From contig JAJEKV010000091.1 of assembly GCA_021234155.1 (NCBI GenBank), forward strand, positions 2,857,501 to 2,921,500: a stretch of 64,000 nt of DNA, given 5' to 3'. The notes beneath the pieces were generated by a model. The model searched no databases and had not been told where the DNA came from. It saw only the letters and a program-made list of their open reading frames with translations. The position numbers and the translations under genes were made by a program. The DNA is from Isoetes taiwanensis. Taxonomy: Eukaryota > Streptophyta > Lycopodiopsida > Isoetales > Isoetaceae. This document shows positions 11,634 to 20,601 of the stretch, piece by piece. Within the stretch, counting starts at the first letter, position 1, and the number at the start of each line of letters is the position of its first letter.

Positions 11634-14600
11634 GATGAAATTATGAAGCTTTTTGTCTTTTTGGCCACTGGCTCAAAAGTGCAGTGATGTCAGACTTGTT
11701 TTCTTTTTGAAAGGACTGCTTATGTTTGTCCTTTACAGCACGCTTTCTTCTTCTTGTCTTTCATGGAGACCCCTCTTGGGACCGGATTAGGGGGTCCAGG
11801 AAGGGGACCTGACTTCCGTTTATTATCATTATCCTCCAATGAGAAAGAGAGTGATCTGCCTTTGTGTAAGGTCACTTCCTTGTCCAAATAATCTGGAGGA
11901 TGCTCTGGGTGCATTTATTTGGTCTTAAGAGTCTCTGACATTGAAGTCAGCCCTAAAAGGGCTGACTTTTGCACTAATCTAAGAAGATAAAAAGATCAGC
12001 AGCCGTGAAACATAAAAGTCTTTCCAGAAGAGGCCAAGCATCAAGCATCATAGCAAGCCAAGAAGGGGTATTATGAATTACTTTGCACCAATCACAGGAA
12101 CGAATGGGCTATCTCCATCAATCCCTACCTGAGCAGATTTTTAGATTTTTTAATTGTTAAACTCAATATTTTTGTTTCTATACTTTAGATAACAGGAGGG
12201 TTTTCCTCCTGGAGGTCTTGAACTCTGTTTGTGTTATGGTCTCATAGACCCTTCGGGTCTTACGTAGACGTTAATAAATCTTTCTTTCTTTCTTTCTTTC
12301 TTCTTTCATGTCACCTCTGGCTACTTACCTGCAAAGCCTGTGACACATGCCCAAAGTGGGCATGCATAGAACCTAAGCTCAGCAGCCCAGCTTGAAACCT
12401 TCCAATGCTTGCGTCTGAGACATGTCCTGTGCTGCTGACCATGCTCCCTCTTCCGGCACTGCAGCAAAGGAATGTTACGATCTCATATAACACAATAGAT
12501 TCTGTTTCTAAATAGCTTCTATTTATGATAGCCTCTCTATGGTAATTGTGCATTGTAAATTTACAAAATGTTCTATTTGTGTTCTAAGATTCTCCACCCA
12601 CATGACTCAACTACGAATAACCTATTCAAGTTTGATCAGTAGTCCAGCATAGTCAGTGATGGTGCCAGTAGACCATACCTTCACCAAGTATTTCGAATTA
12701 CATTTCCAAAAGAAATTAATATGGAAAGGCTGCTAATAACCATGCTTCCCAACAGATAAAATGAAAGGAATGAATTAGGCTATCTTGTGCTTTGCTACTC
12801 ATTTGAAGCATAATGAGCTAGCCTATTTTCCAGTTGCTTGCTACTGCAAAGGCTTTCCTTCATAATGACCTTCGAAATCTTCATTTGGCTACATAGATAG
12901 ACATTACTAACATCAAGGCATAAGTCTGTACTTCCAAATATAAAGGTACAACAAAAAAATTAGGTATCATCGCAAGAACTTGATAATTGCATCTGACTCC
13001 ATTTTCCCAAGCTATTTAGCACTTTTGGAGGTCTTTTTGTTTCCTTCTATATGGCTTCTTTGCAAGTGCTGCCTTGTTCCTCAATTCTGGTTTTCACTTG
13101 TTGCCTCTCCTGATAATTATTTGAGTCTGTTCCATGCCTTTCAAAGAAGAAGTTATTCGAGTTCAGCTGCATTTCAATCAAAGAACCTGTGTTGGGTAAT
13201 TTGCCAGATGTATAGTTGTCTGATCTCTAAATCTGACTAGTTCAGGAGGCAATATGGCATCTTGAAACAGACAACAGAAGCTATGACTCTCCTCTACATG
13301 ATGTTCTCTAACTTGGCATCATGAGAACAGAGAAACATGCCAAATAAATCCAAAATAGGACTTTACCAAGACAATTTCTCCTCTCTAGATATTTATTAGC
13401 AAACAGGACATTTAGACTTACAAATGTTGCACATTATTGCCCTTTCTGAGTTTGTGGAACAAAGAAAATGCAATCTTGGCTTCAAAAGAAAAAGACACCA
13501 TAAGCACTTGTTCCTTGAAGTCTACAATGGAGGCACAAATTCGTGGAATTGTTCTTCAAACCTGTTTATTCAATGCTATTTATTATTCTGCTTTCATGGC
13601 ATGTTTAACACGCGTGGATAAACATACCTGTAGTCAAAATATCTGTGCAGGCTACTCATTGCAGCTGGATAGTCTTCATGGTGAAGGCAGTTTAGATACT
13701 TGAGGTAGTGCACCTGCAGAGGCAATGTTTATAAACCACCTTTGGAGCCTAAAAGAACTGATTGAGCCCATCTTATAATATTTAGCTTAAAACATACCCG
13801 ATGTAGGTCTGGGGCTAGCCTTCCAATCTGACTCAGTTTGCTATCAAGTTCGGCTTTTGGAATGCTTCCAAGGTCCCTGTAGATAAATGAACATATAATA
13901 CATTCTAAACTATCTGCCTTTTATTAAATGCGCTCTGAAATTAAATTGCACACTTCTCTATTAAGCCAGCCTGGTCCTTCATATATGCTTCAACTTGACC
14001 ATAGCCCAGTAAAAGTTCCCTTCTGTTGCAAATTCTCCCCTACTTCCAACATCCCCAAAAGCAAATGCAAACCCCCATCTCTTACTCCACTGCCTGTATG
14101 GGTAGCTCCAAATCCATTTAGCTCCTGAAGTTCAGTATACTGTTGCAGACCAAGTGGTTCTCTCCCTGCAATGAAAAGAAGTGTATAGGCTTCAACTGGG
14201 GCACTGCTGCAAGAAAATGATAACAAATACAATATTTTTATGCCTCACCTTCACTTGTCATAAGTGGAACACCAAAAGCTCGATGCATGTTTGACCTTCC
14301 ATTACTGCCTCGATCTAGAGTAGTTCCTCTTCCATCTAAATTTTCATCATCAACACCTTTTACTTCTTCATCCTCCATGTCTTCTTCCTCCTCTTCTTCG
14401 TCCTCTTCCTGTTCTTCCTCCTCTTTCTCCTCGTTAGCATAGTCATCTTGATCCACTCTATCTGTTAAATCTTCCTCGAGATCATCCTCATCATCTTCAA
14501 AGGTACTCCTGAGGAGTCCTTGTCAATAATAGTCCGTGCCTAATTGTAAGAGCTGGCCGACGGTAACAATCGAGTTCGGTTAAAAGCCTGCATGTTCCCT

Positions 14601-16581
14601 ATAATTGATGACTTGGTGTTATTGCTGGAAGGAAGCACAAGATGGAGGCAACAAAACCCCCCAAAGGACAAACTAGAATTACCATTCATTTTACTCATAA
14701 CCAGATCTGGGCATAATAATTAGCAAATAAAAAGATGCATCTCGTGAAATTGGACTGGCCCCCTGCCCACCTCATGAAAAACAGCTGAAACTATGCCCAA
14801 GCTGGAATCTACACTAGTATCTACCCACCTTTAGGCTATTTCCAACTGCAGGAACTTAAATACTTCTTACAACTGCAGGAACTTAAATACTTCTTTAGCC
14901 ATAATAACTCCTGCATACGAGTCCATATTTTCTTCATGCTAATTAAGAATCCACAACACACCAATAACCATATTCACAGGCTGATATTCATGTGCTTGTT
15001 AAAAGGCAATGCTCGATGAGCTGCACTACATTCTCAACCATCACATAGGGACGGTTCTTGATGCTTAAGACCCAGCAGATATAAAGCCTTGAATGGCCAT
15101 GCACCCCATTATATAAAGATCAAAAGAAGATTCAAATCTGCCATACCTCAAAAGATAGTGTATTAAAGGATAGGACGCATCGTCGTAAAAACTGTCCCAA
15201 GAGGCTGTTAGGCTCTAGCAATAATGGATCTTCTTCTCCACTACCATCGGGTGTAGTATACGGAACAGTAGCCAACAGATCTGCAGAGAAAAAGTTCGCC
15301 ATTATTTCCTCATTGAAACATGCACTGCCAGTATGTTCTCGTCGTGCCCCCCATCTGCATATGAGCGCATTGTGGGATTCTACAAGATCGTTAAAGATGC
15401 GTGGGACTGGACCCTTTTTTTATAATCAGAATAGGATACATGATAGATTGAGCTTGACTTCCATTTTAGCAGATTTTGACTTTTCTGAGCTATTTAATAC
15501 TTCGTAGTGCTAAGTTGCAGGTAACGACACAGTTGCGAAGAATGATAAGTAAAACACCCTTGTTTGTCTCTTTAAGATCACTTTTTATTCTGCTTGATGT
15601 TTGTTTCATCCAAAGTAATGCCTTTGGTTATGCTGCTCTAGCTTATGCTTGTTCGCCAAATGATGTAAACCATATGAAATAGGCTGCAAATTCTTCTAGG
15701 ATGATTGAATACATGTCATACCAAATTACCCTACCGATCGTTTAAACAGTTTATTTGGAGTATATCCATTTCTGTCCCTCTTCTGGTACGCAAGACAAAA
15801 GATCAATATACAACTATCGGTATTGAAAGAATGAAACTTATTCTGAAGAGCCTTAAATATTAGCTGCAAGCATAACATATCTAGTGAAGCATAGCCTTTG
15901 GCAAGATTTGTACTTTAACATGTGATTTGGTTCATCATATGGCAGGTCGAGATGCATATGAAGCAGCTTTCAATCATGCATCCCATCCTATGAATGCATC
16001 CTTATAAATCTTGCCACATATGAGGTCCGTATATGTGTTCCCAATACCATCTTTTTCCTATATGTCATTCTGAAAACAATACGCAAATTTTGCCTTCGTA
16101 TGGTCCATCAAATGGCAAGAGTTGAATGGACACTTAGTGAAATTTAAAAATTTAGCTAAAATCTCTAACTTTACCTCTTAAACCAAGAACAAACGAGAAG
16201 AGGTCCTCGGGTGACGTAAATGCCAGCAATCTGCTTGCTAGCTGTTCTGCAAGCACATCTCCAACATCTGTTATTGCCTCTTTTAGTTGTAGCCCAAACT
16301 CTTCCAAGGCTGGCTCCAAATACCCATCAGAGCTCTGAAGTCGTTAAGTAATTAATACCCTGAATGATTAACATTGGCAAGAACTACTGAAAATTGCATT
16401 CATGAAACTCGGGTACCTTGATGAGCTCCAGCAGAAAAAGGGCAAGACGATGCCGAGATGATGATGAAAGTGGACAGAAGGGGGGGCAGGACGACGCAGG
16501 CGATACGTATGCTTGCAATAAGATGCAGGTAGACAGCTTGTGAGGTGTAAGAACAAAGCCGCTGCCACTGCCTCCGGACAT
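6502..16581 (-). CDS. APC5: Anaphase-promoting complex subunit 5 (split gene, C-terminus not found)
   Basis: APC5 is a TPR subunit of the APC/C ubiquitin ligase, in the platform that joins the TPR lobe to APC1/APC4, and is needed for mitotic exit. Placed exons give an N-terminus with LTPHKLSTCILLQAYVSPAS, then SPEDLF, VHYLKYLNCLHHEDYPAA with LHRYFDY, GRFQAGLLSLGSMHAHFGH, ALNETVRIAQQ, NNDDVCLGACLAALCYLLSD, SPLDVCK and GASHLLRSTSWELYG. From memory of the plant family these occur in the same order in Arabidopsis APC5. Most adjoining exons agree in splice phase. Two junctions do not fit cleanly: exon 3 to the acidic exon, and the 10.4-kb exon to the 7.7-kb exon. The later TPR repeats were not located left of 6,502. 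Introns run up to about 2.7 kb and hold retroposons. Identity is secure; exact exon edges are less so. Confidence 0.85.
6641..6912 (-). CDS. APC5: APC5 exon (GASHLLRSTSWELYG)
   Basis: Acceptor GATGCACAG, donor GTATAC. Encodes SLRLSTYLLSDAVMNT, a long S/G-rich loop, then LKLSGASHLLRSTSWELYG. This is the signature that precedes the C-terminal TPRs in plant APC5. Ends in phase 2. Confidence 0.85.
7235..7551 (+). repeat. Tandem duplication (~155 bp x 2) in an APC5 intron
   Basis: The block starting TTGGGACCTGAA and ending ACTCACTGACA/ACTCACTAACA lies at 7,235-7,390 and 7,398-7,551. The copies differ by scattered substitutions, many of them transitions, so it is an old duplication. The rest of the intron (6,913-7,623) holds nothing else visible. 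Confidence 0.75.
7624..7701 (-). CDS. APC5: APC5 exon (HVRQ...SPLDVCK)
   Basis: Acceptor GACTGTAG, donor GTCAGT. 78 bases encoding HVRQIPHLGGPRNCEHLG then TSPLDVCK. This aligns with the family's 'HVQRPLVSFGPKAS...TCPVSVCK' segment and joins the next exon (SLRLSTYLLSD) in phase. Confidence 0.75.
8585..9130 (-). repeat. SINE-like copies, minus strand (2-3 copies)
   Basis: Segments at about 8,590-8,760, 8,755-9,000 and 9,000-9,130 share the motifs TAGTGGGC, AACCTCT and CCCAACAGRCATT. Each is near a CTCTGATAACC or CTCCGATACC motif. Reversed, these read GGTATCAGAGCCCATGG followed by TTTGATTCCC, a tRNA-like head with a B-box-like core. I infer a tRNA-derived SINE family with several degraded copies inserted close together. 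Confidence 0.5.
9131..9310 (+). repeat. SINE-like copy, plus strand
   Basis: GTGGTTTGGTATTAGACCC then GGGTTCGATTCCCATTGGG resembles pol III A and B boxes, the B-box being GGTTCGATTCC. The body (GGGTAGTTGTTG ... GAGGTTAGGGGCCCACTAAG) is the reverse complement of the neighbouring minus-strand copies, giving an inverted pair around 9,120. Confidence 0.55.
10423..10675 (-). CDS. APC5: APC5 exon, second TPR block
   Basis: Acceptor CTCTGCAG. Encodes NNDDVCLGACLAALCYLLSD, a G/S/V-rich loop, GPPLVVQQQLLLLLKRR and LVAFSRLALCKVRFE. The donor GTATGG leaves phase 1, which does not fit the next exon found. An alternative donor GTAATT at about 10,392 would restore phase 0 but adds 13 residues not seen in the family. 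A tiny exon in between is also possible. Confidence 0.8.
10770..10802 (-). CDS. APC5: APC5 micro-exon, 33 bases
   Basis: Encodes exactly ALNETVRIAQQ between acceptor GATGCAG and donor GTAAAG. It is in phase 0 on both sides and is required to join SQALQ to NNDDVCL. It is too short for gene finders that only look for long frames. Confidence 0.85.
11340..11640 (-). repeat. Retroposon 3' end with polypurine tail and A-run
   Basis: Reading minus: TGGTCTCATAGACC...GTCTTTCGTAGACG, then a degenerate CTT/CCTT-rich run. It is the inverted counterpart of 12,215-12,305. To its right is a pure run of about 28 A (11,594-11,627). Function as a LINE/SINE tail is inferred from the shared 3' motif and simple tail. 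Confidence 0.5.
11720..11914 (-). CDS. Short unidentified open frame (64 codons), intronic
   Basis: Begins MHPEHPPDYLDKEVTLHK, has the proline-rich PLPGPPNPVPRG and ends in a lysine-rich KKKKACCK. It lies between two inverted retroposon tails inside an APC5 intron. Low-complexity basic and proline-rich sequence suggests a fragment of a LINE ORF1 or of a retrocopied gene, but I recognise no family. Confidence 0.2.
   Translation of the reverse strand: MHPEHPPDYLDKEVTLHKGRSLSFSLEDNDNKRKSGPLPGPPNPVPRGVSMKDKKKKACCKGQT
12190..12305 (+). repeat. Retroposon 3' end: UUCG hairpin and CTTT tail
   Basis: TATGGTCTCATAGACCCTTC continues into GGGTCTTACGTAGACG, then TTAATAAAT and a (CTTT)n run. AGACC-CTTCG-GGTCT forms a short stem closed by a C(UUCG)G tetraloop in RNA. 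The same block occurs inverted at 11,490-11,560. A stem-loop followed by a simple repeat is the usual 3' end recognised by LINE reverse transcriptases. Confidence 0.55.
12329..12458 (-). CDS. APC5: APC5 exon, first clear TPR helix pair
   Basis: Acceptor TTGCTGCAG, donor GTAAGT. Completes FDYSAG and then encodes GRFQAGLLSLGSMHAHFGH and VSQALQ, matching the 'GRFEIALLCLGMMHFHFGH' block. Confidence 0.9.
12459..13627 (-). other. APC5 intron (~1.2 kb)
   Basis: AT-rich. No coding, RNA or repeat feature recognised. Confidence 0.6.
13628..13713 (-). CDS. APC5: APC5 exon with VHYLKYLN / LHRYFDY motif
   Basis: Acceptor ACCTGCAG, donor GTATGT. Encodes VHYLKYLNCLHHEDYPAAM then SSLHRYFDY. This is one of the most conserved APC5 blocks and begins the TPR domain. 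Confidence 0.9.
13798..13876 (-). CDS. APC5: APC5 exon
   Basis: Acceptor TCTACAG, donor GTATGT. Encodes DLGSIPKAELDSKLSQIGRL and APDLHR. Flanking phases agree. Confidence 0.75.
14000..14165 (-). CDS. APC5: APC5 exon, glycine-rich linker
   Basis: Acceptor CATTGCAG, donor GTCAAG. Encodes REPLGLQQYTELQELNGFG, then GVRDGGLHLLLGMLEVGENL, ending FTGLW. The last codon (TGG) is completed by the next exon, which supports the unusual donor. Confidence 0.65.
14249..14508 (-). CDS. APC5: APC5 acidic exon (left edge sure, right edge approximate)
   Basis: Encodes STFEDDEDDLEEDLTDR, then a run of about 35 residues that is almost only E and D, then RAFGVPLMTSEG. The donor GTGAGG is good and its phase fits the next exon. 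The acceptor at 14,509 does not fit the phase of exon 3, so a small exon (the GICHLLT-like part of the family) must lie between 14,509 and 15,146, or the right edge is wrong. Arabidopsis APC5 has a shorter acidic stretch here, so the poly-E/D run looks like a microsatellite-type coding expansion. Confidence 0.65.
15147..15280 (-). CDS. APC5: APC5 exon 3
   Basis: Acceptor CTCTGCAG, donor GTATGG. Encodes DLLATVPYTTPDGSGEED then LLLEPNSLLGQFLRRC and FNTLSFE. The 'S.LG.FLRRCILAFN.LSFE' block is typical of APC5. Joins exon 2 in phase and ends in phase 0. Confidence 0.85.
15281..16174 (-). other. APC5 intron 2 (~0.9 kb)
   Basis: AT-rich and non-coding. No repeat or RNA gene recognised. Confidence 0.6.
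16175..16334 (-). CDS. APC5: APC5 exon 2
   Basis: Acceptor CTTCAG, donor GTAAAG. Encodes SSDGYLEPALEEF, an LAEQLASRL block and SPEDLFSFV, matching the conserved 'SPDDLFNFF' region of plant APC5. Ends in phase 1. Confidence 0.8.
16417..16581 (-). CDS. APC5: APC5 exon 1 (start codon exon)
   Basis: ATG at 16,581-16,579. It encodes 55 residues beginning MSGGSGSGFVLTPHKLS and ending ALFLLELIK, then the donor GTACCC. Phase 0. The start is chosen because family members begin just before the TPHKL motif. A longer in-frame extension upstream (to 16,695) runs into poly-T/A sequence and has no family support. Confidence 0.85.
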
Positions 16582-16732
16582 TGCGTACAATTTGAGCTCA
16601 GCGCCTTTTTTTTTAAAAAAAGAACACGTAATCTCCGTCAGAAAATATGGCATCCATCCCATCCAATTCCTACTAGGATGGAGTCGACCCTGCAAAAGAC
16701 GCCAGGCGGGAAAGACTTTTTAGATTCTCTAA

Positions 16733-17660
16733 CCTCCCCTTAAGATTCCATTAGATTTCTGTTAAGATTCCATTAGATTTTTGGAAATCCCGTATTCTCC
16801 CAAATCATATGTGTTCCGTAATATTCTTTTAAAAGTCCTTCAAATTTCCCTAGATTCTCCAAGGTTCTTCATGATTCTCTTAGATCCCTTTAAAATTCCC
16901 CTTGACTCTCCTCTAGATTTGCCAAGATTCTCTTATGATTCTCTTAATTCTCAAAGATTCCCCTAAAATCCTATGTATTTCCCTAGATTCTCCAAGATTT
17001 TATAAGGCTACTCTTAGAATCCCCAACATTCCCCTTAAAGTTCACTCAGACTCCATAAGATTTGTGAATACTATTTAAGATTCCCCTAGATTCTCTAAGG
17101 TTCTCATGGATTCTTCAAAATTTCCTTAGATTCTTTTGATATCTTATCAATGTTCTCGTATATTCCCTTAGATCCCCTTAAGATTCTCGAAGGTTCCCAA
17201 GGATTCCCTTAGATTCCTCAGTGTTCTGTGAAAACTCCACTAGATTCTTAAGATTTCCCTAGATCTCGTCAAGATTCCCTTAGATTTCCTACTAGATTCC
17301 TCAATATTCTATAAAGATTCTACTAAATTTTTTAATTTCTTAAGATTCGATGAATATTCTCCTAAATTTTCCAGTATTCTATGAAGATTTTCCTAGATTA
17401 CTGAGGATTCCACTAGATTACTGCAAGATTCCTTGAGATTTCATCAAGATTCTCTTAGATTTCTAATATTTTTTGAAGATTCTTGGATTCCACAAGATTC
17501 TCATCCCCAGATTCCTCGGGATTTCCTTGAGATTCCATCAAAGCCCTTAAGATTCTCCTAGATTAGCTAAGATTTCCGTAGATTCCTCAAGATTCCTTGA
17601 GATTCTATAAAGGTTCCTTTGGGTTCCCTTAGATTCCACAATATTCCCCGATAAACTTTT
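16733..17660 (+). repeat. Degenerate AGATTCC minisatellite upstream of APC5
   Basis: About 0.9 kb made almost entirely of variants of AGATTCC(C/T)(T)TAGATTC spaced 10-14 bases apart (GATTCTC, GATTCCT, AGGTTC and so on). It begins about 150 bases upstream of the APC5 start codon, so it occupies the promoter side of the gene. Chance open frames in it are not genes. Confidence 0.8.
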
Positions 17661-18336
17661 CACGATTTGTTTTTGTATTTGAGAAGGGTATTCTCCTAAT
17701 GATTAGCACTATGATTTTGGTACAGTATTGTATATAAATTCGTATATTTCAGTAATGAGTAGATTGTTTGGTTTTTACCATGTTTAGCTCCTTTTTTTAG
17801 GGGTAAGTTGCATGTTTTTTTGGGTTGGACACGGAGTAGTCCAGGAAGCCATATTGATTTGGGCGTTGGTGGAGGCACAAAGGCCTGATTCTATCTTGTG
17901 CACTGAGGCCATATAACTGAGGTAGCAATTGTGTGGCTTAAGGTAGAAGCCAGGACAGGGGATTCAAAGGTTGGAGATGTGGCTCTGCATCAGCACGAAA
18001 GAATTATGAGCTATTATTTCTTAGGTGCTTCTGTGCAGGAAGAGCCCTTTTTAATGGAAATCTTCAACCCACTTCCGGTGTAAATGGTGTGAATGGCCCG
18101 ATTCTGCTTAAAAATTGAGGAAGCCAACCCGAGGGCACAAGTGTTTTAGAGGTGTCGCATGTGCTCATTGTGATGAACTGCTGGGAAATGCAGCGCAGGA
18201 ACCGGCTCAGTGAGAGAAGAAGAATCGATTGTCATATTTAATGTACCAATATTTAACAACAAGTATGGAATACACAAAGAACGCCCCATTTGGGTGCTTT
18301 GTCCTAATCTCAGTTCTTGAGTTCTTGTTTTTTATG
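17661..18336 (+). other. No gene seen; probably 5' LTR of the copia-like element
   Basis: Non-coding. Because a primer binding site lies at 18,337, the sequence just left of it should be a 5' LTR, but no TG start or matching second copy was found within the window. Confidence 0.35.
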
Positions 18337-18349
18337 GTATCAAAGCCAT
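18337..18349 (+). other. Primer binding site, copia type
   Basis: TGGTATCAAAGCC differs from the usual TGGTATCAGAGCC at one base. It sits about 115 bases before a gag-like frame. Confidence 0.6.
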
Positions 18350-18451
18350 CTCTCTGGGTTTTCGTGTTGATCAACTGATAGTCTCATTTTGTGGTGAGAA
18401 AACGATGGCTGGAGCAAAGGTAGAGAGTCTGTTTTTGCAAGAGAAACCGCA

Positions 18452-18835
18452 ATGGCTGAACAAAGGTCGCTGGAGAAGCTTACGACGACCAATTCCTATA
18501 TTGGGTTCATCAAGGTTAGGAGTGCCTTGGCTAAGAAGGGATTATGGGGCGTCTGCTCAGAGGTAGAGACGATTCACGTTGTCGAGAAGGATGATGTTAA
18601 GTACAAGGAGGAGATGCCCACATGGGAACATTTGACTTGGTGGGCCAAAAATTGGATCATGACATATTTGAATGACTACCACGACCAAAGAAGCATGGGA
18701 TTACCTTGTCAATCCATTTGGGAAAGATCAGTTCTCACAGCAGATTATGTTTTATGGGGACAGTTGAAGAATCCGGCCCCCCTTTATTGTAGTATCCGGC
18801 TGGCGATTCTGATGAGTATCGGCCCCCTCCATTGA
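18452..18835 (+). pseudogene. Copia-type gag N-terminus
   Basis: Open frame of 127 codons. VRSALAKKGLWGVCSE preceded by TNSYIGFIK resembles the start of copia gag (family pattern: NY..W...VRS.L..KGLW). The frame then diverges into sequence I cannot assign. No zinc knuckle, protease or integrase follows, so the element is truncated or carries foreign sequence. Confidence 0.5.
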
Positions 18836-19055
18836 ACTAATCCCCCCTCCCTTTGACACTCACGGATAAGTTTGATGATGGGCAAAGCCGCGCTTTCCAT
18901 GGCAATAAAAATGCTAAATGGCTTTTAATGTGCGAGAATAAATACCTTGAGGATCAGACATGAGCCAATACCTTTAAGGATGAGTATATGCGGACTTGCT
19001 CATCACCTTCCTCTTTGGATTGTCTAAACTTTGCACCGGTCGGGGAAAATTTTGA

Positions 19056-19675
19056 ATGAAGATATGGGGATTCAATTTGCCCGCATCTATTTTACGACAT
19101 CTTGAAGGGTTCAACACTCTTCGTGCATACCTAGACAGTCAGACCACTCCCACGGAATGGGTTCCTCCTCATGTGCACACCTTGCTGCCCTGTTCCGACT
19201 GGAAACAATGGTGTCAGACTTTGGATGCTGATCTCCTCAAGGAATTCCGTGATCAGGCACAAAAGCTCATGATGCAGCCCCCTCCTGAAAATCATTTGTA
19301 TGCATCCTTGGGCCTCCTCCGCCTGTCAATATATCTCACATCGATTAAGCGTTTCCCATTTTGAACCACGGTTCGGCTGGTCCATGATTGGACTCCGCTC
19401 ACATTTCTCTGGACCTCGTTGGGATCCCGCTTTGTTAGCCATTCAATGCGGCAAGAGGGTAAAACATTGGAGCACATTCGAAATTGGATTTATATCCCGA
19501 ATGAACGAGGTTGGCAGACGCCCGCTCAAGCCGTTTGGGGTCTCACCCAGTTTTTGGAGTGTGCTGCTACATCTCCTGATCCCTCAGTTCATTGTCAAAC
19601 AGGTTTTTGTGCAGCTTTGAAATGTCTCCTCCAGTGTTCCCTTGCAAGGAAGTGTCCCATTTATTATTGAAATCC
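19056..19675 (+). pseudogene. Unassigned coding-like segment inside the copia-type element
   Basis: Starts MKIWGFNLPASILRHLEGFN, with later EWVPPHVHTLLPCSDWKQW and, after frameshifts, NWIYIPNERGWQTPAQAVWG. The composition looks like protein in three overlapping frames, so it is probably a decayed exon series or transduced gene. It matches no copia pol domain I know. It lies between the gag-like start and a polypurine tract. Confidence 0.3.
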
Positions 19676-20011
19676 GAATGCCAGTGCAGGTGCCTTTGGC
19701 CTTCAGACATGCCTTCTCATCGAGTGCTAGTATAGTATGTTCCCGCGGATGCCCACCGTGCCCTTGAAGACATGGTGCAGTCAGGATTTCTCATTGACGT
19801 GACGCGGCCCCTTCAATTGGCCTCAACACTTCTGATGCGCTAAAAGACCGGCAAGAACTCATCACGAAGTATCATACGGGGCCACGCCCTCGTAGTCGTC
19901 AAGATGATTTCCAGCAGGTACCCGACTTCCCGCCTCCTGAGACAGTTCCTGCTTTTCTCTCCACTGAGTGTCATTTGGTGGTGGTGGTTGGGGGGGGAGG
20001 GGGAGGAGGGA

Positions 20012-20512
20012 GTGTTAGTGCTGTATGTCCAGGTACATGACTATTTATGAAGACCACGAAACATGGCAGGAATAAGGCACCAGGTTAAGCATCGGGTAGT
20101 AGACCCACGCCACCGCCAAAACCCACGCAGAGGACCACGCTCCAGTCAAAGAAGAGGCCCAGAACGGACAAATGACGGCCTCCATGGAGTATAATCCAAA
20201 GTCAGCGAGATTCCAGGCACATAATGAAGGCGCTGCCAGATTCCCCGAAAATCAGGCGTGGATCCGGGAGTTGGTAACTGAGACCTGCCACATACCTATT
20301 TTGGGCCCATGCGTACTATATATATGAATAGAGATAGATCTCAAGTTTTAGAGGAGATTTTGGCCTTGTCTCGATTGCTTTCCTCTCGCTTGACGAGAGT
20401 TCATATGCTCAAGTTGATATCAAGAAAGCCTTATTTCCGCTTACTGTTTTGTCTTATTCTCGCCTTTTCTCTTTCTCTTTTCTCCTTTGCAAAATCCCGC
20501 ATGACACTCAAC
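20012..20512 (+). repeat. 3' LTR of copia-like element (right edge approximate)
   Basis: A long G/A run (19,985-20,011, GGGGGGGGAGGGGGAGGAGGGAG region) looks like a polypurine tract and abuts TGTTAGTGCTGTATGTCC. TATATATATGAAT at 20,315 could be the promoter. An ending CATGACACTCA at about 20,512 is plausible. No 5' partner LTR was found. Confidence 0.45.
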
Positions 20513-20601
20513 AAGGATTCTCCTGTTTGATCCAAGGGTCCTCATAGAGGGCTGTCTTGCAGGAGATCCCCAACCCAGAGCCCAAACATCTACTAAAAAA
20601 A

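Noticed and set aside
16733-17660. CRISPR-like or regularly spaced repeat array
   Set aside because: Units are 10-14 bases and degenerate with no unique spacers. It is an ordinary plant minisatellite.
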